Of a stretch of DNA of 64,000 nucleotides, positions 18,698-28,249 are shown one piece after another. The notes under the pieces are model-generated. The model was given only the letters and a program-made list of their open reading frames with translations, did no database searches and was not told the origin of the DNA. The DNA is from Bacillus sp. JCM 19034 (GTDB taxonomy: Bacteria > Bacillota > Bacilli > Bacillales > Bacillaceae_D), in assembly GCF_001310635.1 (NCBI RefSeq), contig NZ_BAXR01000002.1:124001-188000 (forward strand). The letters run 5' to 3'. Position 1 is the stretch's first letter. Every line of letters begins with the position of its first letter. The position numbers and the translations under genes were made by a program.

Positions 18698-18930
18698 ATG
18701 GATAAAAGAGTTCAATTCGACTTTGAAATCGAGTTTACGAATGGAGGCGGAATACAAGGGCAGGAATTTCGTCTTGATATTGAGGGAGAGGACATTACTG
18801 ACGAAGAGTTAGCTAAGTATATCGTAGAGGATATGAGGTTGCTTATGGTTGGTGAAGTTAGAATACTTAACAAAAAATAATTAATGAAAAACATAAACGA
18901 AGACCTGCTGATGAGAAGTCTGAGCAATAA
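18698..18930 (+). CDS. Small conserved protein, unknown function (frameshifted)
   Basis: ATG with AAGGTGG upstream. The sequence DFEIEFTNGGGIQGQEFRLD, then TDEELAKYIVEDMRLLMVGE, is one I recognise as a widely conserved small bacterial protein of 65-80 residues with no firm function. It stops early at 18880 as called, but one A missing in the run at 18872-18877 restores I-I-N-E-K-H-K-R and a TAA at 18928, giving about 77 residues. Single gene of the array between R4 and R5. Confidence 0.6.
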
Positions 18931-19000
18931 CCTCAAGCAAAATATAAGAGAGAATCAAATGTTCCTTTTCGAACTGGAAAGATGAACTTTTTTAAAGGAT

Positions 19001-19090
19001 TTAAGATTAAGCTGCCCAATAAGGTGGCTTTTCTTGTTCAACTATCGCTTATTGTGCTAACGGGACAGTTTGGTTTAAGAAGGTTTATTG
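19001..19090. repeat. Array intergenic repeat R5
   Basis: Internal hairpin GCTGCCCAATAAGGTGGC. The right part CTTGTTCAACTATCG is followed by TATTGTGCTAACGGGACAG and TTTGGTTTAAGAAGG (about 19050-19083). It ends ...AAGAAGGTTTATTG, parallel to R4 (...GGAAGGTTATTG). Confidence 0.6.
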
Positions 19091-19139
19091 TTTAGAAAGA
19101 GCGAATAGAATAAAAAATCTAATCTTTGGAGGGGGAAAA

Positions 19140-19398
19140 ATGAATAAGTCTCCACTTATTAAAGGGAATAAAGTGTTTTTACGACAACCAATAGAAAAAG
19201 ATTTTGACAGGTGACGATCTTTATGAACAAAATAATAATTTTATTAAAATTATGAAACAAGAAGGAAATGATATAACCTTAAAAACATTTGAAGGTATGG
19301 AGCATGGTTTTTTTAACTATGGTAGACATCAGAACGAGTATTTTCATATAACGAAACTTGAAATTGAAAAATATTTACAATCGATGAAAGTTATTTAG
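19140..19398 (+). pseudogene. Chimeric remnant: GNAT acetyltransferase start joined to an alpha/beta-hydrolase end
   Basis: An ATG at 19140 behind GGAGGGGG opens N-K-S-P-L-I-K-G-N-K-V-F-L-R-Q-P-I-E-K-D-F, a typical GNAT acetyltransferase N-terminus, but the frame stops at 19212. In another frame from about 19204 the text changes to the end of an alpha/beta hydrolase: TGDDLYEQNNNFIKIMKQEG, then FEGMEHGFFNYG with the catalytic histidine. Neither protein is complete. The junction at about 19203-19210 looks like a deletion or recombination fusing two former array genes. Confidence 0.6.
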
Positions 19399-19399
19399 T

Positions 19400-19485
19400 A
19401 GCTAAAAGAAGAACGTGCCTTTCGCTAATAAAGTTTGTGAAGAAGTGTACTTAAAGTAACGGGTGCGTTAGTGCAACAAAATCAA
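19400..19485. repeat. Array intergenic repeat R6 (diverged)
   Basis: AGCTAAAAGAAGAACGTGCC at the left; TTAAAGTAACGGGTGCG (19451-19467) and TTAGTGCAACAAAATC at the right. It shares AAGTAACGGG with R2/R3 and lies between the chimeric remnant and the IS3 fragment. Confidence 0.45.
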
Positions 19486-19539
19486 CCTCTGTTGTTGTGG
19501 TGGTATGTCAAAATCAAACAATATTTTTAAGGGCTAATT

Positions 19540-20440
19540 TTCTATAACTCACCGGACTTTGTACCCAAGGGCACTGTGAGAACGGATGTTATTGTACCAA
19601 TTGATATAATCAAAAAGTTCAAGTTCAAGGTAGTTAAGGGAATGGAAGTACTCTCCATTGATTAGTTCCGTTTTCCAAAATCTTAAATGTCGCTTCTGCC
19701 ACTGCGTTATCATAAGGGTTGCCTTTTTGACTCAATGAGCGCTCAATCTCAAATTCACTTAATAATGTCATCAATACCAACATTCTTAAACTCAGATCCG
19801 CGATCTGTATGGAATAGTTTCACATTCTTTAATGACCGATTAACCGTTGCGAAGACACGTTGAACTAGAGCTGCGTCTTTGCGTTTTCCAACACTGTGAC
19901 CAACTATTTCTCTATTATATAAATCAATTAGAAAACAGACGTAGTTCCAATGCTGACCTACTTTCACGTACGTTAGATCACTGACCAATACAGACATCTC
20001 TTCAGCTACTTGGAATTCCTGGTCTAATACGTTACGAACAGACTCCTCATTAGGTTGGGATTTCATTGGTTTGTACGAAGGTTGTGCATACTTCGATGGA
20101 ATTCCAAGCTCACCCATCAATCTTCCTATACGGCGTCTAGAAACGGTGTGACCTGCTTTTAAAAGTTCTTTTTTTATTTTACGTGTTCCATATACTTTGC
20201 GGTTTTCGTTAAAGATCTTCAGAATCTTATCATTTAATTCCTGTTCTTCTTTGGCCTTTTCTAGCTTCTTTTGAGTAGATACTTCTGTTACATGATAAAA
20301 GGTACTACGAGGGATTTTTAGGACGTCGCACATTGCTGATACCGAATAGCGGTCTCGATTTTTTTCGATAACGTCTATTTTCGTCCCATGATCAGCGCGG
20401 CTTGCTTTAAAATATCAACTTCCATTTCTAACATCTATAA
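19540..20440 (-). mobile_element. IS3-family insertion sequence, orfA end truncated
   Basis: Contains orfB and only the last 19 codons of orfA (MLEMEVDILKQAALIMGRK then TAG, 20434-20376). The orfA helix-turn-helix part is gone: the frame hits a stop just upstream at about 20437. The orfA/orfB overlap has the A-rich CGAAAATAG typical of programmed -1 frameshifting in IS3 elements. I could not define terminal inverted repeats. The element ends the array on its right side and is not autonomous as it stands. Confidence 0.75.
19549..20375 (-). pseudogene. IS3-family transposase orfB (frameshifted)
   Basis: IS150/IS3-type integrase-like transposase. The helical N-terminus is MCDVLKIPRSTFYHV, then KVYGTRKIKKELLKAGHTVS and RRRIGRLMGELGI. 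The DDE residues lie in VSDLTYVK, LFHTDRGSEFK and NPYDNAVAEATFK. The main frame ends at 19755. A frame change near 19760 leads to ERSLSQKGNPYDNAVAEATF, and another near 19665 to NGEYFHSLNYLELELFDYIN and the last segment HSALGYKVR. With the orfA start missing and two frame changes it is called a pseudogene, though the shifts may be sequence errors. Confidence 0.8.
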
Positions 20441-20706
20441 GAATCTTAATGCAAGTAAATCTTACTACTGTGATAGTGACACGGAAGATATGAATTTGAG
20501 ATATGCCAATTTTGCCTAGTTTCCATTAAGAGCGTGTTTATAATAGAAAAGACATGAGTTAACGTTACAATATTATCTTTTTGATAAATAAAAAGGAAAC
20601 GAATAACACATGTCGAATCAATGAAAGCAATCATAAAAAATGCAATGATTCATATTGATGTAGTAGCTCTTTAGACCGTTTGCTGCATTGAGAAGAAGGT
20701 GAAAAG

Positions 20707-22492
20707 GTGTATAGGAAGGTTAAAGCTTATTATAATAATTTACGAATTAAGTATAAAATGTTTATCTTAATTTCAAGTGTAACACTTGCTTTTAGTACAG
20801 GAGGCCTTTTTATTTTGCAGTATGCCTATAATGCCTATAATGAGGAAATCTATCGACAATCTGCTCAATCATTAGGAGTTTCAATCAGTTCAATCGAAAA
20901 TGAGTTAAGGAAAATGGAAGGACTTTCGTTTCAGGTTACAACTGATCTACTAATTCACAACTATTTGCGAATGTTAAACAATGATCCTTCGGACTACGAA
21001 AGGTTTATGTCTAGTTCGGAAATAAGAAAGCGTTTACTAGATGTCGGTGCATTAAATCAATATGTTCACTCCTTTCAAATTTATGATAACTATGATCGTG
21101 AACTTGCATCTGGTAACCAAATAGTAGCAGTTGGGGATGAGCGGTTACTAAGAATGAAAGAGGAGGCTGCAAATCAAAATGGAGGGATTACATGGATTCT
21201 TCCAGATGAAGAAGATCAGACGTTGGTTATTGCAAGAGAAATTCGTTCGTATTCTCCTTTAAGGTTAACCCTTCAAACATTAGGGTTAAGCACGATAAGG
21301 TTAGATATAGAAAGTTTAGTCGATAATTTCTCAAATAGCATGAGGGAAAAAGGGGCAGATTTAATGATTATTAATGAGGATGGAGAATTTATTTATCCAA
21401 TAACCCCCCTTTTTCAGATCAATTTATTAGCAAAAGTATAGATGGACGCGAGGGATATCATTTAATTAAGGAGGATGGAGAGAGATATTTTGTCACGTAT
21501 AATCAAGCACAGCATACGAATTGGACCTACATGATTGTAACACCGTATAGTAATTTATTTGAAGTCATTTCCGTCGTAAGAAATGCAGTCATTGTGACAT
21601 ATAGCCTACTCTTTATCGTTATTTTATTCTTAGGAATGAGATTTATAAGAAGTATTACAAATCCAATTGAACATTTAAATCTCAAGATGAAATCTGTCCA
21701 ATCTGGTGACTACGATCAGCTCGATGATCACACTGATCTAAAATTCTCGAACGATGAGCTTGGGCAAATGCATGAAAATTTTAAGCAAATGATGGATCAA
21801 ATTGAATTTCTAATGTCAGAGAATTATAAAAAAGTAACGATTATAAAAGAGACAGAGTATAAAGTATTACAAGCTCAAGTTAATCCACACTTTTTATATA
21901 ACACGTTAGATACGATAAATTGGGAAGCAAAGGTAAATGGCATTATCGTATATCGAAAATGGCTGAATCGTTAGGATATATTTTAAGATCATCTATTAAT
22001 GTAAAAGAATCGTTAATTCCTCTTGAAAATGAAATGAAAATTGTTGAAAGCTATCAGACTATTCAATCGTATCGTTTCGAGGAGCGATTAGATTTTCATA
22101 TGGATATTTCAGAAGATTTATATACATGTCACGTGCCTAAATTTATGTTGCAGCCTTTAGTTGATAATTCAATTCGGTATGGTTTGCAGAAAATGATTGG
22201 CACATGTACGATTCTTGTTTCGGTACATCAAGATGGTGATCATTTAATATTTACAGTGGAAGATAATGGGGTTGGAATTGAGAATGAGCTTTTACAAAAA
22301 ATTGTAAGCTGGGATTATGAATCGCAAGGAAATGGTATCGGTCTAAAAAATATACAGCATAGAATCCAAACATTATTTGGTCAAGAGTTCGGAATATCAA
22401 TAGATAGTGAAGTTGGGAAAGGAACGACTGTAAGGATTAGATTACCAGTCATAAGGGGTGACCATAATGTACAAAGTGCTATTGGTCGATGA
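20707..22492 (+). CDS. YesM-type sensor histidine kinase (two frameshifts)
   Basis: GTG start with AGAAGGTG upstream. First membrane segment about residues 18-40, extracellular Cache-like sensor region to about 275, second segment (AVIVTYSLLFIVILFLGMRF), HAMP (NPIEHLNLKMKSVQSGDY), the His-kinase (LytS/YesM) H-box LQAQVNPHFLYNTLDTINW, then the ATPase boxes DNSIRYGLQKM, VEDNGVGIENE and GIGLKNIQHRI. Frames break at about 21410 (missing base in a C/T run; PLF then S-D-Q-F-I-S) and at about 21940 (NG then H-Y-R-I-S-K-M). Restored length about 595 residues, normal for the family. It overlaps the YesN-type regulator and precedes a sugar ABC transporter, so it most likely senses an extracellular oligosaccharide. 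Confidence 0.9.
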
Positions 22493-24004
22493 TGAGAGAA
22501 TGATATTAGAAGGGATTTCATCTATAGTCGATTGGCATTATCAAGGAGCACAGCTCATAGGTGCTGTTCGAAATGGAATTGAAGCGTTAGAATTTATGGA
22601 GCAAGAGGAGCCGCACATTGTTATTACGGATATAACGATGCCGGGGTTAGATGGCTTACAGTTAGTGGAAAGAGGTTCAGAATTATATCCGAATGTAAAA
22701 TGGATATTACTTTCCGGTTTTAATGAATTTGAATATGCACAAAAAGCGATGAGTTTCGGTGTCAAGCATTATTTATTAAAGCCGTGTAACGAAGAAGTAA
22801 TATCTCAAGCAATTAGAGAAGTTGTGTCTGAATTGGAAGAATGGGAAGAGCAGAGCCACTACTTAGATAAGGTGAAATCAAAAGTTGATCAATTGATTTG
22901 TGATGAAAAAGAACGGCTTGTGAGTGCACTGGTAAATGGTGAGACAGGACGGACTGTAAATATTGAAGCTATTATGAATTTATTAAATATTAATATGAAA
23001 GAATCCTTTCGTATCGTTTTAATAAGTATGATTGATCGCCATTGCCATCATTCTCAGGACCAATTATTAAACGAACTCGATTTAGCTTTAGGTGATAAAA
23101 TAAAATGCTCTCAATTTCTTGATAAAAAGAATCTCGTCATCATTTACATCATGAACTTGTTGAGAGTAAGTTAGTAGAGTTGCTGTCCACTAACATACGC
23201 CCCATAAAAGGAGTTAGTGCAATTGCTATCGGACGTTTATGTTCTCTTCAAACATGTGCCTCCGTATATAAGAAAATGCATATAGTACTTGAAGAACAAT
23301 TTTATAGTCAGGGACATTGCCCGATTATATTTTCCGATCAGTATACCTTTAGTGAAAATGATAGTGAGTATTATCATTATGACGAGTTGAAGCTTATACG
23401 TATGCTAAAAGCAGGAAATATTGAAGAAGCACTAGTAGAGATTGAATACTTATTAAATCGAATGAAGGAACAACGTTTAATACCAGGTTTAGTGAAGTCA
23501 TATTTTACTCATTTATATTTATCCATTGTGAAAAGGAATGTTTCATTTTCTAGTAAAGATCGTATTGAGGCGATGGTATCAATTGAAAATATAAAAGCTA
23601 TTCATGAATTTATTCCTTTATTTAAGGATCTTTTTACTCGCTTTTATTTAGTAAATAGCAAAGAGAAAAGCAAAACATACTCGGAAGTCGTAGAAAAGAT
23701 GCTGGTAATCGTTGACGAGAATTTAGGAAATCCGAATTTAACATTACAATTAGTAGCAAAGCAGCTTTATATGAATGTTGACTATTTAGGAAAACGCTTT
23801 AAAAGGGAAATGAATGTTAAGTTCTCAACGTATGTGACAAACAAACGGATTGAGAAAGCTGTTGAAATGATTGAGGAAGAAAATGATATTCGTGTATTTG
23901 AATTAGCTGAACGGCTAGGCTACGGTGATAACCCTCAATACTTTAGTCAACTATTCAAGAAAATTACCGGATTAACGCCGTCCGATATTATGAAATATTC
24001 ATAG
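22467..24004 (+). CDS. YesN-type response regulator with AraC DNA-binding domain (frameshifted)
   Basis: ATG 22467 behind AAGGGGTG, overlapping the kinase gene by 26 bases. Receiver: VLLVDDERMILEGI, phospho-acceptor in IVITDITMPGLDG, and lysine in YLLKPCN. A linker follows to about residue 400, then two AraC-type helix-turn-helices: LTLQLVAKQLYMNVDYLGK and VFELAERLGYGDNPQYFSQL, ending FKKITGLTPSDI. A missing base at about 23150 splits the linker (I-Y-H-H-E-L-V-E-S-K joins the parts). Restored length about 512 residues. It probably activates the transporter genes that follow. Confidence 0.9.
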
Positions 24005-24014
24005 ACTTTAGGAT

Positions 24015-24066
24015 GGGGTTGTTCCTAAAGGTCAAAGACTGACCTTTGGGAACAGCTCCATTTTTT
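24015..24066 (+). terminator. Rho-independent terminator after the two-component genes
   Basis: A 20-bp stem (GGGGTTGTTCCTAAAGGTCA against TGACCTTTGGGAACAGCTCC, G-U pairs only), a short loop and a run of six T. The transporter genes downstream therefore need their own promoter. Confidence 0.92.
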
Positions 24067-24181
24067 CGAGAAATATTCATGCAAATAAGACAAGATAACT
24101 GTTTTTTAAATGTCTAGTTTTTGAACAATGAAGTCGGTTTTTTATCTAATGGCATAGCTTGAGTATTTGCTATAGTGTAAT

Positions 24182-24195
24182 TGTAATCGCTTTCA
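24182..24195 (+). promoter_or_regulatory. cre site (CcpA catabolite control)
   Basis: TGTAATCGCTTTCA matches the consensus TGWAANCGNTNWCA at every defined position. It lies just downstream of a possible -10 (TATAGT, 24171-24176) and 23 bases before the binding-protein start, where CcpA binding would repress. This implies glucose repression of the sugar transporter. Confidence 0.75.
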
Positions 24196-24218
24196 ATATT
24201 AAAAGGGGGTATTACTTT

Positions 24219-25544
24219 ATGAAAAAGTGGTTTGTATTACTTATTGGGTTATTTCTGACGGTGATGATTGTTGCATGTTCAGACAGTAATGACGATGCTT
24301 CTGGTGAACCAGACACATCTGGAGACAATGAACTCGTAGAGGATAATGGTGAGGGTGCAACTGGAGATCAAGAGGAGATTACACTCCGTATTGCTTGGTG
24401 GGGGGATCAGACACGACACGATTTAACAAATGAGGTTATTGAAATGTTTACGGAGCAAAATCCACATATTAAACTTGAACCCGAATATGCAAGCTGGGAT
24501 GATTATTGGCAACGATTAGCACCTCAAGCAGCTGCAAATGAACTGCCAGACATTATCCAAATGGATACATCACGATTTACACAATATGTCGAGAATAATC
24601 AGCTAGCCGATTTATCTTCTTTTATTGGTAATCAAATTGATGTTTCGAATATAGCCGATACAATCGTATCCGGTGGATCAATCAATGATGGTATTTATGG
24701 CTTTAATTTAGGTGTTAATGCAGTTGGGTTTCACTATAACCCAAGTCTATTAGAAGAGTTAGGTGTTGACGAGTTACCGGAAGATTGGACTTGGGATGAT
24801 TATTTAGAGATTTCCGAAAAAGCGGCTGATGCAGGAGTTTATTTTGATACAGGTATGCAGGCAGATGTCTTTTTCCATTACTACTTACGAACACAAGGTT
24901 ATGAATTATACGGCGAAGATGGCGGTTTAGGTTATGATGACGATCAATTATTCATCGATTTCTTTTCAATATTACAAGGTCAAGTTGAAAAGGGAATTAC
25001 ACCGACACCAGATTATTTAGCACAATTAAGCGGATTTGAAGATGACCCGGTTGTAAAAGGAGAAGGAGTTGGAATTTGGCAATGGTCGAATCAATTTGTT
25101 GGATTACAACAGGTAGCTGGAGAGCCATTTAAAATGCATCCAATGCCAGGCCCAGGGGCATCAGACGGTTTATTCTTAAAACCTAGTATGTACTTCTCAA
25201 TCTCTGAAAATTCAGAGCATAAAGAAGCGGCAGCAAAGTTTATTGATTTTTGGGTTAACGATATTGAAGCAAATAAAATTATTTTAGGTGATCGTGGAGT
25301 ACCGGGATCGTCTGTTATTAAGGAAGAATTAGCTAGCGAAGTATCAGAAGCACAGGCACAAATTTTTGAATACATTGAGTGGGCTGAACAAAATAGCTCT
25401 GATATGGGTCCTCCTGATCCTCCTGGAGCTGGTCAAATCATTGATTTACTAGATAACTTAGCTGAAGAAATGGCTTACGGTCAAGTAACACCTGAGGATG
25501 CCGCGGAACGCTTTAGAGCACAAGCTGAAGGTATATTAAATTAA
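24219..25544 (+). CDS. ABC transporter sugar-binding lipoprotein
   Basis: ATG 24219 chosen because AAAAGGGGG lies just upstream; the frame is open to 24159 but that extension lacks a ribosome site. Signal peptide MKKWFVLLIGLFLTVMIVAC ends in the lipobox cysteine (residue 20), followed by a low-complexity acidic spacer to about 50. The mature part is a cluster B (family 1) solute-binding protein: ITLRIAWWGDQTRHDLTNEV, ELPDIIQMDTSRFTQYVENN, FKMHPMPGPG. It anchors to the outer membrane face and delivers an oligosaccharide to the two permeases downstream. Substrate unknown; the mannan locus 11 kb away is one candidate source. Confidence 0.92.
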   Translation: MKKWFVLLIGLFLTVMIVACSDSNDDASGEPDTSGDNELVEDNGEGATGDQEEITLRIAWWGDQTRHDLTNEVIEMFTEQNPHIKLEPEYASWDDYWQRLAPQAAANELPDIIQMDTSRFTQYVENNQLADLSSFIGNQIDVSNIADTIVSGGSINDGIYGFNLGVNAVGFHYNPSLLEELGVDELPEDWTWDDYLEISEKAADAGVYFDTGMQADVFFHYYLRTQGYELYGEDGGLGYDDDQLFIDFFSILQGQVEKGITPTPDYLAQLSGFEDDPVVKGEGVGIWQWSNQFVGLQQVAGEPFKMHPMPGPGASDGLFLKPSMYFSISENSEHKEAAAKFIDFWVNDIEANKIILGDRGVPGSSVIKEELASEVSEAQAQIFEYIEWAEQNSSDMGPPDPPGAGQIIDLLDNLAEEMAYGQVTPEDAAERFRAQAEGILN

Positions 25545-25552
25545 GTTATCAT

Positions 25553-25593
25553 AAAGGTCACTGAATAGATTACCAATCTGTTCAGTGCCCTTT
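25553..25593 (+). terminator. Hairpin between binding protein and permease genes
   Basis: AAAGGTCACTGAATAGATT pairs with AATCTGTTCAGTGCCCTTT with two weak positions and a 3-base loop; no strong T-run. Such hairpins usually lower permease relative to binding-protein expression by partial termination or by protecting the upstream mRNA end. Confidence 0.65.
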
Positions 25594-25698
25594 AAAGATT
25601 TACTGTAACTTAAAGGCTAGCAATGTATAAGGAGACGATTTACGAGTGATATAAGGTAATCAACAAACTTAGCATACTAGCAGAAAGGAGATGAGTAA

Positions 25699-26595
25699 AT
25701 GAACATTCGGCTTCGAGAAAACATTTGGGGATATTTATTTATCTCGCCGTTCATTATTGGATTTTTAGCATTCACGATTCTACCGATGGGTTCATCATTT
25801 TACTTTTCATTTACTCAGTATAATTTGTTTTCACCCCCTGAATGGATCGGGCTTGAGAATTTTACAACAATGTTTACTGATGATGCAAGGTATGTGAAAT
25901 CACTGACAATTACATTTATATATGTTTTTGGTGGTGTTCCATTGAGACTAGGCTTCGCCCTTCTTGTGGCGATGTTGTTAAATGAAGGCTCAAGAGCAAT
26001 TGGGTTATATCGGACGTTATATTATTTACCATCTCTAATTGGAGGAAGCGTAGCCGTAGGGATTATGTGGCGTAATATTTTTGGTGATGACGGTATTGTA
26101 AACTTAGGGCTCCGTTTCTTTGGATTAGATGGAATTGCTTGGTTTGGAAACCCAACTGCAGCTTTATGGATGCTTATTTTCTTATCGGTTTGGCAGTTTG
26201 GTTCATCTATGCTGATATTCTTAGCAGGTTTAAAGTCGATTCCTCAAAGCTATTATGAAGCGGCAAGTGTAGATGGGGCAAACTTCTTACAAAAGTTTAG
26301 ATCAATTACGTTACCGATGCTAAGTCCTGTAATATTATTTAACTTAATTATGCAAACCATTGCTGCGTTTATGACATTTGTCCCTGCCTTTATCATTTCA
26401 AAGGGTACAGGTGGACCGCTTGATGGTACATTACTATATTCTCTCTATTTATTTAAGCAAGGTTTTGAGTTTTTTAATATGGGTTATGCCTCAGCTATGG
26501 CTTGGGTTATGTTAGTAATCATTGGTCTATTGACAGCTGTCATTTTCTTTAGTTCTAAATATTGGGTTCATTATGAATCAGAAGGAGGGAGATAG
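25699..26595 (+). CDS. Sugar ABC transporter permease (MalF/UgpA type)
   Basis: ATG with AAAGGAG upstream; 298 residues, intact, six membrane segments beginning [19 protein letters not shown]. The EAA loop that contacts the ATPase is [20 protein letters not shown], then LPMLSPV. Forms the heterodimeric channel with the next gene product. No ATPase gene is in the operon, as is common for Bacillus sugar importers that share the MsmX ATPase (inference). Stop overlaps the region just before the next start. Confidence 0.93.
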   Translation: MNIRLRENIWGYLFISPFIIGFLAFTILPMGSSFYFSFTQYNLFSPPEWIGLENFTTMFTDDARYVKSLTITFIYVFGGVPLRLGFALLVAMLLNEGSRAIGLYRTLYYLPSLIGGSVAVGIMWRNIFGDDGIVNLGLRFFGLDGIAWFGNPTAALWMLIFLSVWQFGSSMLIFLAGLKSIPQSYYEAASVDGANFLQKFRSITLPMLSPVILFNLIMQTIAAFMTFVPAFIISKGTGGPLDGTLLYSLYLFKQGFEFFNMGYASAMAWVMLVIIGLLTAVIFFSSKYWVHYESEGGR

Positions 26596-26599
26596 CAAA

Positions 26600-27439
26600 A
26601 TGCGTGTATTTACACCAAAGTGGTTCTTATATCATTTACTTGTTGGCGGTTTTGCGATTCTCCTGCTATATCCTGTTATTTGGTTATTAATGAGTTCGTT
26701 TAAAGTAAGTGAACAAATATTCATTACCGCAGATTCATTAATCCCCGACCCTTTTATCATTAACAATTATATTCAAGGCTGGGAAGGGTTTGGAGGACTG
26801 CATTTTGGCGTCTTTATAAAAAATACGGCTGTTTTCGTTATTTTAACTTTGATTGGACATTTAATCTCGTGCTCACTCATTGCCTATGGGTTTGCTAGAT
26901 TAAAGTTTGCTGGTCGTTCGTTTTGGTTCGGAGTGATGATCTTTACATTATTATTACCGTATGAAGTCGTTATGATCCCACAATACATTATATTCTCAGA
27001 ACTTGGATGGTTAAATTCGTTGAAGCCATTAGTTGTTCCAGCTTATTTTGGTCATCCATTTTTCATCTTTTTACTCGTACAATTTATTCGAACGATACCT
27101 AGAGAATTAGATGAAGCGGCGACGATTGACGGTTGTAATACATTTCAAATTTTTTACCGAATCATTCTTCCGCTTATTACACCGGCTTTAGCGACTTCGG
27201 CTATTTTCTCATTCTACTGGACGTGGGATAACTTACTAGGGCCTGTTCTTTACCTTAATAGTCCGAGTAAATATACTGTTTCATTAGCATTAAATATGTT
27301 TTTAAGTAACGAGACAGTATCGAACTGGGGAGCGATGTTTGCTATGTCTATCGTATCGCTTATACCTGTTTTTGTTGTTTTCTTCTTCTGTCAGCGCTAT
27401 GTCGTAGAAGGAATAAGTACAAGTGGATTAAAAGGGTGA
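26600..27439 (+). CDS. Sugar ABC transporter permease (MalG/UgpE type)
   Basis: ATG 26600 is preferred to the in-frame 26573 because AGAAGGAGGG lies just upstream of it. About 279 residues, intact, six membrane segments ([19 protein letters not shown] first). EAA loop: [20 protein letters not shown], then ILPLITPA. The ending [11 protein letters not shown] is the usual C-terminus of this family. Starts five bases after the other permease ends, so the two are co-translated partners. Confidence 0.93.
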   Translation: MRVFTPKWFLYHLLVGGFAILLLYPVIWLLMSSFKVSEQIFITADSLIPDPFIINNYIQGWEGFGGLHFGVFIKNTAVFVILTLIGHLISCSLIAYGFARLKFAGRSFWFGVMIFTLLLPYEVVMIPQYIIFSELGWLNSLKPLVVPAYFGHPFFIFLLVQFIRTIPRELDEAATIDGCNTFQIFYRIILPLITPALATSAIFSFYWTWDNLLGPVLYLNSPSKYTVSLALNMFLSNETVSNWGAMFAMSIVSLIPVFVVFFFCQRYVVEGISTSGLKG

Positions 27440-27491
27440 TGGATTAGAGCTAGTCTCGATAATAATCACAAGCAAAAAGGGGGGACGTGGT

Positions 27492-28129
27492 GTGGTTGCG
27501 TTATTAAGAGGATTAGAGTGGTTTACGAAGCTAGTGTATTTAAACTTCTTATGGGTTATTTTTTCTATTCTAGGATTAGGTTTGTTCGGTTTTTTCCCTG
27601 CAATGGCAGCAACATTTTCAGTTGTACATCAATGGATGAATAAGAATACTGATATGTCTCTTTTTAAAGAATTTTGGCGTGCATATAAGATGTATTTTAT
27701 TAAAAGCAACGTATTAGGATATTGTCTAGGTGGTATGGGGGTCGTGTTAGTTATTGATCTTTTTGTATTGAATTCATCTCAACATGTCTTTCTTCATTAT
27801 CTAAGTATTCCACTTGCTGTTCTTGTTTTTTATATAGTTTAATGCTTTTTTATGTCCTGCCTACGCTAATTTGTTTCGAACAAATACCGATGCTCAAAAT
27901 CTTAAAAAACTCCTTTCTTACGATGGTTATTAATCCATTACCAACATTCATAATGGTAATAGGAACATTTGGTCTCGGTTATTTACTATTTCATTTTCAA
28001 GCATTAGTACCGATTTTAAGTATGAGCTTGTTTGCTTTCATCGTAATGATGCCTGCTCGTCGGGCAATTGAAACGGTTCAAACTAAAAAGAGCAGTGGAA
28101 TGATAAAAATCATCAGAGTGAGGCCTTAA
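27492..28129 (+). CDS. yesL: YesL-family membrane protein (DUF624, frameshifted)
   Basis: GTG start behind GGGGGG. Four or five membrane segments; the N-terminal pattern LEWFTKLVYLNFLWVIFSIL, then GLGLFGFFPAMAATFSVVHQ, is the YesL/DUF624 signature. A missing T at about 27838 splits the gene (V-L-M-L-F-Y-V-L-P joins the parts); restored length about 212 residues. YesL proteins accompany YesMN-type two-component systems and carbohydrate ABC importers in Bacilli; the exact role is not established. Last gene of the transporter operon. Confidence 0.87.
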
Positions 28130-28189
28130 GTCGCAAATAGGGAAATGAATTTACAAGGAGATATTAGATCTTATTTCGATATTACTAAT

Positions 28190-28232
28190 AAGGGTTGTTC
28201 CATAGCGAGATTAACTTTTTGGAACAACCCTT
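28190..28232. terminator. Bidirectional terminator between convergent genes
   Basis: Perfect 13-bp stem AAGGGTTGTTCCA / TGGAACAACCCTT with a 17-base loop. It lies between the convergent yesL and symporter genes; flanking A/T lets it serve both strands. Confidence 0.8.
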
Positions 28233-28249
28233 ATTTAATGGTATTTGAT

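Noticed and set aside
27840-28129. Two separate YesL-like genes
   Set aside because: Adding one T joins both parts into a single protein of normal length, so they are one gene.
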